Positions 24,664 to 32,220 of a stretch of DNA of 32,220 nucleotides are shown one piece after another (the first letter of the stretch is position 1; the number at the start of each line of letters is the position of its first letter). Below the pieces are notes generated by a model that did no database searches, was not told the origin of the DNA, and worked only from the letters and a program-made list of their open reading frames with translations. Origin of the DNA: an uncultured Methylococcaceae bacterium (GTDB lineage: Bacteria; Pseudomonadota; Gammaproteobacteria; Methylococcales; Methylococcaceae); contig CAIOOA010000255.1 in the NCBI GenBank assembly GCA_903859815.1, positions 1 through 32,220 on the forward strand. The letters run 5' to 3'. Both the position numbers and the translations under genes were made by a program.

Positions 24664-25361
24664 ATGCAGAAATTGCTAGTAGCCGCCAGCCTATTTTGGG
24701 CATGAGCACTTTCGACGCCCAAGCGACTGTTTGGGATCTTGCCACGGATTTTAGCACTACTTCGAATCCAAATGGGGTATGGTCTTACACTGAGGGCGGA
24801 AATCCCATCGCTCCCATCGCTGGTGGATGGGGGAACTACAGTACCTATGATGGTTCAATTTTGAAGTTGGACGATTCGTGGGTAGGTACTCATGATACAC
24901 AAGCTGGAGATGTTGTCGTCCATTCACTGTCAATCCCTTATGGTGGAGCTAGCACGTTTGTTGGGGTGACATTCACCAGCCCGTTGACCGGACTATACAA
25001 CATTTCAGGACAGGCTTGGGATGCAGAATTTTCGGGTCGAAATGCCAATTGGACTCTGTCAGTCAACGGTCAATTGGTCGCAGAATACACCAACGGGGTT
25101 TATGGGCTATACCGTAATGATGCAGCCGCCCAGTTCAGCAATAATGTACTGGCAGGCAAGTCACTGAACGGTGTCAATTTGGCGGCGGGAGAGCAAATCA
25201 CGTTTCTCACGCAGACAACCACTTACTACGGATATTTCATGGGTGTTAACTTGACCGTCGCCGCCGTTCCAGAACCGGAAGAATGGGCGATGATGTTGCT
25301 AGGTTTTGGCATTGTCGGCTTTCAAGTCAAGCGTAAACAAAGACTAATTTCCAGAAGCTGA
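24664..25361 (+). pseudogene. PEP-CTERM sorting-domain protein, frameshifted in its signal peptide
   Basis: The natural start is the ATG at 24664, with GAGGA 6 nt upstream. It gives MQKLLVAASLFWA and then a TGA at 24703-24705. Adding one T to the TTTT run at 24694-24697 restores MQKLLVAASLFLGMSTFDAQA, an ideal signal peptide, and the rest of the protein (about 233 residues). The mature region is beta-rich and unassigned (NWTLSVNGQLVAEY). The C-terminus is a PEP-CTERM domain: VPEPEEWAMMLLGFG, then a basic KRKQR end. Exosortase recognises this signal and exports such proteins to the cell surface with exopolysaccharide. Unless re-phased or initiated at the internal ATG at 24702, the gene makes no exported product. 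A terminator follows. Confidence 0.85.
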
Positions 25362-25385
25362 ACCTAAGCTTTTTGGTTTCCAAAG

Positions 25386-25421
25386 TGGGGCGGGATTTGT
25401 AAACCCGCCTCATATTTTTTT
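25386..25421 (+). terminator. Rho-independent terminator of the PEP-CTERM gene
   Basis: A 9-bp stem (25386-25394 with 25404-25412, one G-T pair, GC-rich centre) with a 9-nt loop, followed by a T-rich run (25415-25421). It lies 24 bp after the stop codon. Confidence 0.88.
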
Positions 25422-25449
25422 AGATAACCAAAGTAAGAGTGAAACTCGG

Positions 25450-26652
25450 TCAGTTCAGAAACTTATTATAATCATCTAGGAACCACTTATTATTTTGTAT
25501 AAATATTTTACGATTTTCAAAGAATGATTCGTAGGCATTTTGAATATTATTTGTCGTTAATTTGATTCCAAACTCGATATTGGTCAATGAGGATTTGTAG
25601 GGTTTGTCAAGAAATATTTTATCTAACATGTAATCACCGAATTCATAATTAAAATGCCCGTGATCTTGCCAATATTTTACATGGTTATTTAATATTCGCT
25701 CAGTATTCAAATCGGAATACTCGTGAAAATCCCATAATTCAATAAAGTTATCGGGAGTATTAAATTTTTCAACTAAATCCGCAATTTCGTACAAATAATG
25801 CCAACGATCAATTATTTTACCTTGATTTAAAATTAACTCAGCGCCTAAAGCATGGACAGGGTAAACAATAATTTTGACTTGCACATTTGCCTGTTTAAGT
25901 TTTTGAAGCAAATCAGACAATCCAGTAAAATCATGCTTATGCGTAGGTATGTTCCAATCTGGAATAACCAAATCAATCGCAGGATTATTCATCCTATCCC
26001 CCAAAAACCTAACATATTGATGAGTATAAGATGAAAATATTTGCTCAATCATTCCTGAGTTTCCACGGTGATAATAAAACAAACCGTCACTGGTATGCGT
26101 CGGCGGTTTAGATTGATGCAATACTGTATTAATGGAACCTCGTAGAGCATCAAAGGAAAGCAGCATTGTCTTTGTGTCTACGGTTGAATTATTTTGCATT
26201 ATCTGGGAACAATTGACCGAGGGTAGTGGCTCCGCTTGAATCCCTATAATCACTAATTGAAGATTACTTGTTTTCAATGAATAATCAACATTGCAATAAA
26301 CTTTATTCCAATCAGCAGCCGGCTCACCAAAGTTATAGCTTGTATATTTACCCCCTTGTGTGAGTGCTTCGTGTTTCGGGTTTAATCCAACCTCAAAGAA
26401 GGAATTCCCGAAAATTACCACCGAAGGTTTTAGTTCTTTAAATATCAATGGTTTCATTTGTTTATCATATTTCTTGAACTCTGTCTTTACTGCATTGATG
26501 TTTGGTATGTAGAAGTCTCTATAATACCAAAAAGGGTCAATTATTCTGTTGAATGCCATGGTGATTGACAGCAATACAAGCAAAGACAGTATAAATGCCT
26601 TCGTGTAAGCTTTAGGGTTTATCAGTTTAAAACTGGAAATAAATAAATTCAC
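25450..26652 (-). CDS. SGNH-hydrolase-like membrane-anchored protein (O-acylation partner of MBOAT)
   Basis: A 400-residue protein with one N-terminal membrane segment (about 17-34) and a large periplasmic domain. SGNH/GDSL features: FGNSFFEVGL with the candidate nucleophile Ser84, and DHGH at 330-333 giving the block V DxxH pair. This resembles the transferase/esterase partner of MBOAT proteins (as in alginate AlgX/AlgJ, DltD, PatB). The start is a GTG at 26652, 26 bp inside the MBOAT gene, needed to include the membrane segment; it is likely translated by coupling. The gene is strikingly AT-rich. The acceptor glycan is unknown. Confidence 0.8.
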   Translation of the reverse strand: MNLFISSFKLINPKAYTKAFILSLLVLLSITMAFNRIIDPFWYYRDFYIPNINAVKTEFKKYDKQMKPLIFKELKPSVVIFGNSFFEVGLNPKHEALTQGGKYTSYNFGEPAADWNKVYCNVDYSLKTSNLQLVIIGIQAEPLPSVNCSQIMQNNSTVDTKTMLLSFDALRGSINTVLHQSKPPTHTSDGLFYYHRGNSGMIEQIFSSYTHQYVRFLGDRMNNPAIDLVIPDWNIPTHKHDFTGLSDLLQKLKQANVQVKIIVYPVHALGAELILNQGKIIDRWHYLYEIADLVEKFNTPDNFIELWDFHEYSDLNTERILNNHVKYWQDHGHFNYEFGDYMLDKIFLDKPYKSSLTNIEFGIKLTTNNIQNAYESFFENRKIFIQNNKWFLDDYNKFLN

Positions 26653-28171
26653 TTAAATCACTTATGAATAATATTGAAATAAAACTTACTAGAATCAGAA
26701 ATAATAGCCAGACAACGTTTAACTTCCAACTCCAAAACTGTTTTTTTTCATTTTGCGATAAAAGAACTATCTCTGTAGTATTTGGCATAAACCAACATAT
26801 TACAAGCATTATACAAATAATCCATATCTCATTATTTCCGGTAAACAAAATATCGTTGGAGGAGAACTTGCTACCATGTTCAAGCATCCATCTGACAAGA
26901 AAGTCGTGATTGGACTCTTCCGCCCATTTTAGAGGTATTAGTGTCCCATTCATGCCAAGCATCCCTTTGACGATTATGATGCCAGATTCAATAGACGATG
27001 CTCTAAAAAAAACCCATGCAAAAACTACCGCTAAAAAAGTAATAATCCTTGAGATGGCAGCATTCAAAAAAAATGGCTTAAGCTGTTTCAAACCATAAGT
27101 GGAAGCCATTTTCTGAAATACATGGTTTAAGATTAAATAAAATCCATGCAACCCACCCCATAAAACATACGTCCAGTTCGCTCCATGCCAAAGTCCACCC
27201 AGTAGCATTGTGATCAATAGATTGACATGCATTCTGAAAACACCCCTGCGATTGCCACCAAGAGGTATATATAAATAATCCCTAAGGAATCTGGAAAGCG
27301 TCATGTGCCATCTTCGCCAAAATTCGATAATATTTTTGGATTTGTAAGGGGAATTGAAATTTATGGGCAAGTCCACCCCGAACATTTTTGATGCTCCGAT
27401 TGCCATGTCAGTATAACCAGAAAAATCGAAATATATTTGAAGGGTGTAGGATAGTGAAGCCCCCCAAGCTTCAAATGTATTTATGTTTTCTCCACTACTT
27501 GCCGCATCAAACACCGGGGTGACATAACATGTTAGATTGTCGGCTAAAACGACTTTTTTGAACAAACCAAAAAAAAATAATGTCAATCCAGTGGCGACAT
27601 TATAGTAATTTATCTGGAATATCTTCTTATCAGAAAATTGCGGCATCATTTCCTTGTGATGAAGCACAGGGCCGGCAATTAAGTGTGGAAAGTATGTCAC
27701 AAACAAGGAATAGTGTACGATATTATATTCTTTCGCTTTCTTGTGATATGTATCAATCAGGAAAGCAATTTGAGTGAAGGTGAAAAAAGAAATTCCTAAG
27801 GGTAAAGTAATATTTTGATTATTATAACTTGTTCCAAAATATAAATTTAACTCGGAAATAATGAAGTTCGTGTATTTGAAATAGACTAACAGTATAAGGT
27901 TGATTGATACGCCAATGATTAAATATAATTTTTCATTAGATTGCTTTTCCGATGCGATTGAAGTTAATATTTTCATCCCTAATGTATAATTAAATAAGAT
28001 AGACAAGCTTAGCAATAATAGGTACTGGTAATTCCACCATCCATAAAAAAATAAAGAAGCAATAACTAAAAATAAAATCGCATATTCATGATTTCTTTTT
28101 GCTAAGGAATAGAATGTTATGAAAGTTATTGGTAAGTAAACAAATATATAAGCAAAAGAATTAAATAGCAT
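26627..28171 (-). CDS. MBOAT-family O-acyltransferase (AlgI-like)
   Basis: A 514-residue membrane protein of the MBOAT family, AlgI branch. Diagnostic blocks: FYGWWNYQY near residue 42, the FPHLIAGP loop (161-168), IYFDFSGYTDMAIG (246-259), FWRRWHMTLSRFLRDYLYIP (284-303) and GGLWHGANWTYVLWGGLHG with the catalytic-type His329. AlgI-type proteins pass acetyl groups across the membrane for O-acetylation of exported glycans. The Shine-Dalgarno is weak. It overlaps the SGNH gene by 26 bp, forming a two-gene acylation module. No alginate or other polysaccharide synthesis genes are in the window. The region is far richer in A and T than tgt-secDF or pntAB, suggesting transfer. Confidence 0.93.
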   Translation of the reverse strand: MLFNSFAYIFVYLPITFITFYSLAKRNHEYAILFLVIASLFFYGWWNYQYLLLLSLSILFNYTLGMKILTSIASEKQSNEKLYLIIGVSINLILLVYFKYTNFIISELNLYFGTSYNNQNITLPLGISFFTFTQIAFLIDTYHKKAKEYNIVHYSLFVTYFPHLIAGPVLHHKEMMPQFSDKKIFQINYYNVATGLTLFFFGLFKKVVLADNLTCYVTPVFDAASSGENINTFEAWGASLSYTLQIYFDFSGYTDMAIGASKMFGVDLPINFNSPYKSKNIIEFWRRWHMTLSRFLRDYLYIPLGGNRRGVFRMHVNLLITMLLGGLWHGANWTYVLWGGLHGFYLILNHVFQKMASTYGLKQLKPFFLNAAISRIITFLAVVFAWVFFRASSIESGIIIVKGMLGMNGTLIPLKWAEESNHDFLVRWMLEHGSKFSSNDILFTGNNEIWIICIMLVICWFMPNTTEIVLLSQNEKKQFWSWKLNVVWLLFLILVSFISILFISDLSEFIYFQF

Positions 28172-28387
28172 GTCTAACCGTCAAAAATTCAATAGGGGGG
28201 GAGAATTATAATCTCACGGAACTTGAAAGATAGGGACGTTTCGAAAGTTTCTTCACTTCAAAATAATCAGTAAATTTATAATTGTTCATATACTTGTGCA
28301 AACATGAAACGGCTTCAGGTCGCCCCTTTTACAACTATCATGGTTAAAGCTCAATCATTAAAATAAATTACCAACCTTTGCCATTAA

Positions 28388-28867
28388 TCAACTTTCTATT
28401 TCAACTAGCTCAGGAAAGTTAGGAACTAATATCGATTTTTGAATGATTCCAGAAAAATTGAAGAAACTCATTTTCCCGTCTTTACATAGCCACACTTCTT
28501 TAGCCCCACAGGCAAGATAAAGTTCTCGTTTTTCGGTCATTTCATCATCTGTATTGCTTGATGAATGAACTTCCACACAAATTTCGGGAGCAATTGAACA
28601 CTCGATCTCATTTTTAATCAATTTAACCCGTTCTTTTGAAGCCCATGCGACACCGGCGACTTTTGTTCCACGGGGAGTTTTGATCGCACATTCCGGCATC
28701 GTCCTGCCAGTTTTCAGCAAAGACCGCAGAATAAACTCAATCTCGCCCTGATATAGGGAGTGAATGACTTTAACTGCATTCATGATGATTTCCCCCCGCT
28801 CGTTTAATTCAATTTTGAAGGGCAGATTCTTCAAGCTTGGGTGTTCGCAAACCTCTTGCCATTGCAT
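28388..28867 (-). CDS. Uma2-family (DUF820) protein, short form
   Basis: A 159-residue protein with the C-terminal part of the Uma2 fold well preserved: PEICVEVHSSSNTDDEMTEK followed by ELYLACGAKEVWLC, the usual EV.S.S....D...K...Y...GA.EVW pattern, with GEIIMNAVKVIHSLYQGEIE upstream. Shorter than the 203-residue relative at 1872-2483 and different in sequence, so not a recent duplicate. The N-terminus is short, but the ATG at 28867 is the only nearby start. The gap 28172-28387 to the MBOAT gene holds nothing recognised. Biological role unknown. Confidence 0.85.
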   Translation of the reverse strand: MQWQEVCEHPSLKNLPFKIELNERGEIIMNAVKVIHSLYQGEIEFILRSLLKTGRTMPECAIKTPRGTKVAGVAWASKERVKLIKNEIECSIAPEICVEVHSSSNTDDEMTEKRELYLACGAKEVWLCKDGKMSFFNFSGIIQKSILVPNFPELVEIES

Positions 28868-28889
28868 GATTGCCTCGATTGAAATTCTT

Positions 28890-28929
28890 TAAAGAAATAA
28901 GCCGGGTAGGGTTTGCCACCCCACCCGGC
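28890..28929 (-). terminator. Probable terminator after pntB
   Basis: A strong stem (28901-28907 with 28923-28929, extended inside by three GC pairs around one bulged base) lies just after the pntB stop. On the minus strand it is followed by TTATTTCTTT, a broken T run, so termination may be partial. Confidence 0.7.
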
Positions 28930-28942
28930 AACAGAGGGGCTA

Positions 28943-30358
28943 TTATCCCTTCAAACTCACCAACACCTCATCCAACATCTTCTTGGCATCGCCGAACAAC
29001 ATCCTGTTATTATCCTTATAGAACAGCGGATTGTCCACACCGGCATAACCCGATGCCATGGACCGCTTCATGACGATGGAGGTTTTGGCCTTCCACACTT
29101 CCAACACCGGCATACCCGCGATTGGGCTGTTCGGGTCGTCTTGTGCGGCAGGGTTGACGATGTCATTTGCGCCAATCACCATGACGACATCGGTTTCTGG
29201 GAAATCTTCGTTTATTTCATCCATTTCCAGTACGATGTCATAGGGAACCCTGGCTTCCGCCAGCAACACATTCATGTGTCCGGGCATACGTCCTGCTACC
29301 GGATGGATGCCGAAACGGACTTCAATGCCTTGGTCACGCAAGAACTTGGTGATTTCATACACGGTATGCTGGGCTTGGGCCACTGCCATGCCATAACCGG
29401 GGACGATAATGACGTGACGGGATTCCTTCAACAATTCAGCAGTTTCCTGAGCGCTGATCGGTTGCACTTCGCCTTGTGGCTCGGCGCTGCCCGCTGCGGC
29501 AGGCTTAGCGCCATCTCCCGTGCCGAAACCGCCGGCGATGACCGAGAGGAAATGGCGGTTCATGGCCCTACACATGATATAGGACAGAATCGCACCAGAA
29601 GAACCGACCAATGCACCTGTGACGATCAGCAAGTCATTGGACAACATGAAGCCGGTGGCCGCTGCGGCCCATCCCGAGTAGCTGTTAAGCATGGAGACGA
29701 CAACCGGCATGTCCGCGCCACCGATGGCCATGACCATGTGGATGCCGAATAGCAGGGCGAGCACGGTCATTAACAACAACGGAATCAAGCCGACACCGAT
29801 GTCTTCAACATTTAAGAACCATTTGCCCAACACGATGGAGCCAATCAACAAGGCTAAATTCAAGAAATGTCGAGCGGGCAATAAAACTGGTTTGCCGCTG
29901 ATTTTTCCCGCCAACTTGCCAAAGGCGATCAATGACCCGGAGAAGGTCACTGCGCCGATTAATACACCGACGAAGATTTCGACTTCGTGGATGGTTTTCT
30001 CTGCACCGACAAAGCCGGTATTGGTGTCGATAAAAGTGGCATAGCCCACTAGTACCGCGGCAAGACCAACTAGGCTGTGCATCAGCGCAACCAATTCCGG
30101 CATTTCGGTCATCTTGACCTTGACGGCGGCATAAATGCCGACGCTACCGCCCACCGCCATGCAGATCACGATGGTGAGGAGTGAGCCTATTCCCGAGACC
30201 TGCGGGCCAAACACGGTGGCAAGGATGGCAATGGTCATACCGGCGATGCCGAAGTAATTGCCTTGTCGCGAGGATTCCGGGTTGGAAAGGCCACCCAAAC
30301 TCTTAATGAAGAGTATGGTGGCGATGATGTATGAAATTGTGACTAGTCCTACTGACAT
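28943..30358 (-). CDS. pntB: NAD(P) transhydrogenase subunit beta
   Basis: A 471-residue protein (E. coli PntB is 462). The N-terminal two thirds form the membrane domain with about nine helices; the C-terminal domain III binds NADP(H), with the motif [16 protein letters not shown] (about 335-350), the [14 protein letters not shown] segment, [10 protein letters not shown] and the closing [17 protein letters not shown]. With PntA it couples hydride transfer from NADH to NADP+ to proton movement across the inner membrane, supplying NADPH. CAGGAG lies about 8 nt before the ATG; it is 15 bp downstream of pntA. Confidence 0.98.
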   Translation of the reverse strand: MSVGLVTISYIIATILFIKSLGGLSNPESSRQGNYFGIAGMTIAILATVFGPQVSGIGSLLTIVICMAVGGSVGIYAAVKVKMTEMPELVALMHSLVGLAAVLVGYATFIDTNTGFVGAEKTIHEVEIFVGVLIGAVTFSGSLIAFGKLAGKISGKPVLLPARHFLNLALLIGSIVLGKWFLNVEDIGVGLIPLLLMTVLALLFGIHMVMAIGGADMPVVVSMLNSYSGWAAAATGFMLSNDLLIVTGALVGSSGAILSYIMCRAMNRHFLSVIAGGFGTGDGAKPAAAGSAEPQGEVQPISAQETAELLKESRHVIIVPGYGMAVAQAQHTVYEITKFLRDQGIEVRFGIHPVAGRMPGHMNVLLAEARVPYDIVLEMDEINEDFPETDVVMVIGANDIVNPAAQDDPNSPIAGMPVLEVWKAKTSIVMKRSMASGYAGVDNPLFYKDNNRMLFGDAKKMLDEVLVSLKG

Positions 30359-30373
30359 GGTGTGATCTCCTGT

Positions 30374-31921
30374 TTATTTCCTGAACATGCGCAACATGCG
30401 CTGAGTGACCCAGAACCCGCCAAACATGTTGACTGAGGTTAGTACAAGGGCTAACGCGGCCAAGGCGGTGAGCATCTTGCCGGGCGATGAAATCTGGATC
30501 AATGCGCCAATCGCGATGATGGAACTGATGGCATTGGTGACAGACATCAAGGGCGTGTGCAGGGCAGGGGTCACATTCCAAATCACCATGTAACCGACGA
30601 AACAGGCCAATACAAACACCGTCAGATGTTCCATGAACGCGGTAGGCGCGCCGATGCCGATGCCGTAAACGGCAAAAGCTGCTAGGGCGATTAACAACCC
30701 ATTGCTGACCACAGAAGGCAGCTTAAAACCTTCCTTTTTTGGTTCGGCGGGTACTGCCGAGGCGACAGGTTTGGCGGGTGCGGCGGAGAGTTTTGGGGGC
30801 GGTGGGGGATAAGTGATGCTCCCTTCTTTGATGACCGTGGCCCCGCGTATGACTTCATCCTCCATATTAATGTCGATGATGCCGTCTTTAGTCTTGCACA
30901 ATTCTTCCAACATGCGCAGCAAGTTGGTGGAATAAAGGTTGCTGGCTTGGCGGGGCAGACGGCTAGGCAGGTCGGTATAGCCGATGATCGTCACACCATG
31001 ACGAACCACGACTTGATTCGGCACGGTCAACTCGCAGTTTCCGCCTTGCTCGGCGGCGAGATCGACAATCACGCTGCCCGGTTTCATCGATTCCACCATT
31101 TCGGCAGTTATCAAACGCGGGGCGGGTTTGCCGGGAATCAACGCGGTGGTGATGATGATGTCCACCTCTTTGGCTTGCTTGGCGTACATTTCGCGTTGGG
31201 CTTTTTGATAGCCCTCGCTCATGACTTTGGCATAGCCGCCTACGCCAGTGCCTTCTTCCTTATAGTCCACATCGACAAATTCAGCGCCCAAAGACTTCAC
31301 TTGGTCTTTGACTTCGGGGCGTGTGTCGGAAGCGCGAACAATGGCACCCAGGCCATTCGCCGCACCGATGGCGGCTAGACCGGCGACACCGACACCGATG
31401 ATGAAGACCTTGGCAGGTGGCACTTTACCTGCGGCAGTGATTTGACCGGTAAAAAACCGACCAAACTGATGCGCGGCTTCGATGACCGCCCGATAGCCGG
31501 CAATGTTCGCCATCGAACTCAAAGCATCCAGCTTCTGAGCGCGGGAAATGCGTGGAACCATATCCATGGCGATAATACTAGTTTTCTTTGCCGCCAGTTT
31601 GTCCAACAATTCTGGGTTTTGACCCGGCCAAATGAAGCTAATCAGATTGCCGCCTTCACGTAGCAAGTCCACTTCACCTTTGCCAATGTTTGGGGCGCGG
31701 ACCTTGAGTACGATGTCTGAAGTGTCGTACAGGGTTTTGGTGTCATTGACAATTTCAACCCCGACTGCCTTGTATGCCTCGTCGTCATAGTCGGATGCCG
31801 CGCCGGCGCCACTCTCAATAGCGACCGTGAAGCCTAGCTTTTGCAGCTTGTCCGCCACTTCCGGCGTGGTTGCGACTCGTTTTTCTCCATCATGAGTCTC
31901 TCTGGGTATGCCTATTCGCAT
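30374..31921 (-). CDS. pntA: NAD(P) transhydrogenase subunit alpha
   Basis: A 515-residue protein (E. coli PntA is 510). Domain I (about 1-375) binds NAD(H): MRIGIPRETHDGEKRVA start, the GVGVAGLAAIGAANGLGA nucleotide loop, and RPEVKDQVKSLGA. A Pro/Ala-rich linker (YPPPPPK, then APAKP repeats, about 376-405) leads to a domain with four membrane helices (about 415-510). The single-polypeptide alpha subunit is the gammaproteobacterial arrangement, not the split PntAA/PntAB seen in many alphaproteobacteria. AGGAG lies 7 nt before the ATG. First gene of the pntA-pntB operon; its promoter should lie at 31922-32220. Confidence 0.98.
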   Translation of the reverse strand: MRIGIPRETHDGEKRVATTPEVADKLQKLGFTVAIESGAGAASDYDDEAYKAVGVEIVNDTKTLYDTSDIVLKVRAPNIGKGEVDLLREGGNLISFIWPGQNPELLDKLAAKKTSIIAMDMVPRISRAQKLDALSSMANIAGYRAVIEAAHQFGRFFTGQITAAGKVPPAKVFIIGVGVAGLAAIGAANGLGAIVRASDTRPEVKDQVKSLGAEFVDVDYKEEGTGVGGYAKVMSEGYQKAQREMYAKQAKEVDIIITTALIPGKPAPRLITAEMVESMKPGSVIVDLAAEQGGNCELTVPNQVVVRHGVTIIGYTDLPSRLPRQASNLYSTNLLRMLEELCKTKDGIIDINMEDEVIRGATVIKEGSITYPPPPPKLSAAPAKPVASAVPAEPKKEGFKLPSVVSNGLLIALAAFAVYGIGIGAPTAFMEHLTVFVLACFVGYMVIWNVTPALHTPLMSVTNAISSIIAIGALIQISSPGKMLTALAALALVLTSVNMFGGFWVTQRMLRMFRK

Positions 31922-32220
31922 GGTTTATCTCCTCATAGTTGATAAAGCACCGCTTACAGCAGTGCAGCTTGTTTACAAAACAACTAGAGAAGGTTAATCG
32001 TTTTTGGGCGATGGGGGAAGACTAAGAAGGTAAACTGACTTGATTCAATTGGTGTCTTTGTTGTCGCCCAGAGGTAGCATGGCGAAAGTTAGGAACTGAT
32101 GTTACTCGATCTTCAAGTTTTTAGAGGGTTTCACCCACTTGAAATCAGAAGGAAAGTATAATCGTCATCTTCCGAAGATTGACTATTCTGGTGGACAGCC
32201 ATTTTTAACCAGCCATTGCC
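31922..32220. other. Upstream region of pntA, no gene seen
   Basis: No convincing reading frame on either strand. It presumably carries the pntAB promoter; no clear -35/-10 pair, operator or terminator could be identified by eye. Confidence 0.4.

Noticed and set aside
24696-25361. TTG start at 24696 for the PEP-CTERM protein
   Set aside because: It would lack a signal peptide and has no ribosome-binding site; the ATG at 24664 with GAGGA fits if one T is restored.
28913-29752. A 279-codon plus-strand frame opposite pntB
   Set aside because: It is antisense to a clearly conserved pntB, is rich in His, Asp and Gly from the reversed codons, and has no ribosome-binding site or family features.

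Overview
The window looks like the chromosome of a Gram-negative gammaproteobacterium. It has a yajC-secD-secF locus behind tgt, a two-gene pntB/pntA transhydrogenase, a Kbp (YgaU)-type BON-LysM protein, a DUF533 protein, a periplasmic ecotin, lipoproteins with lipoboxes and a PEP-CTERM sorting-domain protein. PEP-CTERM together with Uma2 nucleases, TPR proteins and dense intergenic palindromes would fit an environmental lineage such as the Methylococcales, but that placement is a guess from gene content only.

Layout. Positions 208-4687 (minus) form a tight four-gene run: a large membrane-anchored family-5 solute-binding protein, a Uma2 protein, an SPFH/Band 7 protein and a membrane-anchored unknown. 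Positions 4798-6830 (minus) hold two tiny unknown genes, Kbp with its terminator, and a DUF533 protein. Positions 7080-11480 (plus) are tgt-yajC-secD-secF, ending in a strong terminator. A secreted TPR protein follows (11615-13324). Positions 13648-17773 (plus) are a compact four-gene operon: an NTF2-like protein, a GNAT acetyltransferase, a carbon-nitrogen hydrolase and a receiver-PAS-GGDEF-EAL protein.

Positions 17774-22200 are the accessory, repeat-rich part: ecotin and two DUF3592-type proteins set among palindromic repeats, a mosaic of dispersed repeats, a PIN-domain toxin gene killed by one stop codon with its small partner, and a decayed gene lying tightly between one convincing and one weaker integron attC-like site. 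I read this as a remnant integron gene cassette (minus orientation) without an integrase in view.

Positions 22217-25361 encode envelope proteins: a DUF2490 outer-membrane protein, a multi-pass acyltransferase, a small lipoprotein, and a PEP-CTERM protein whose signal peptide is split by a one-base frameshift in a T run. Positions 25450-28867 are visibly AT-rich and carry an MBOAT/SGNH O-acylation pair plus a second Uma2 gene. Positions 28943-31921 (minus) are pntA-pntB.

Most interesting points: the attC-bounded degenerate cassette beside a dead PIN module; the operon joining a c-di-GMP signalling protein to an acetyltransferase/amidase pair; an ecotin with an altered reactive site and no disulfide; and the single-base frameshift in the PEP-CTERM gene.
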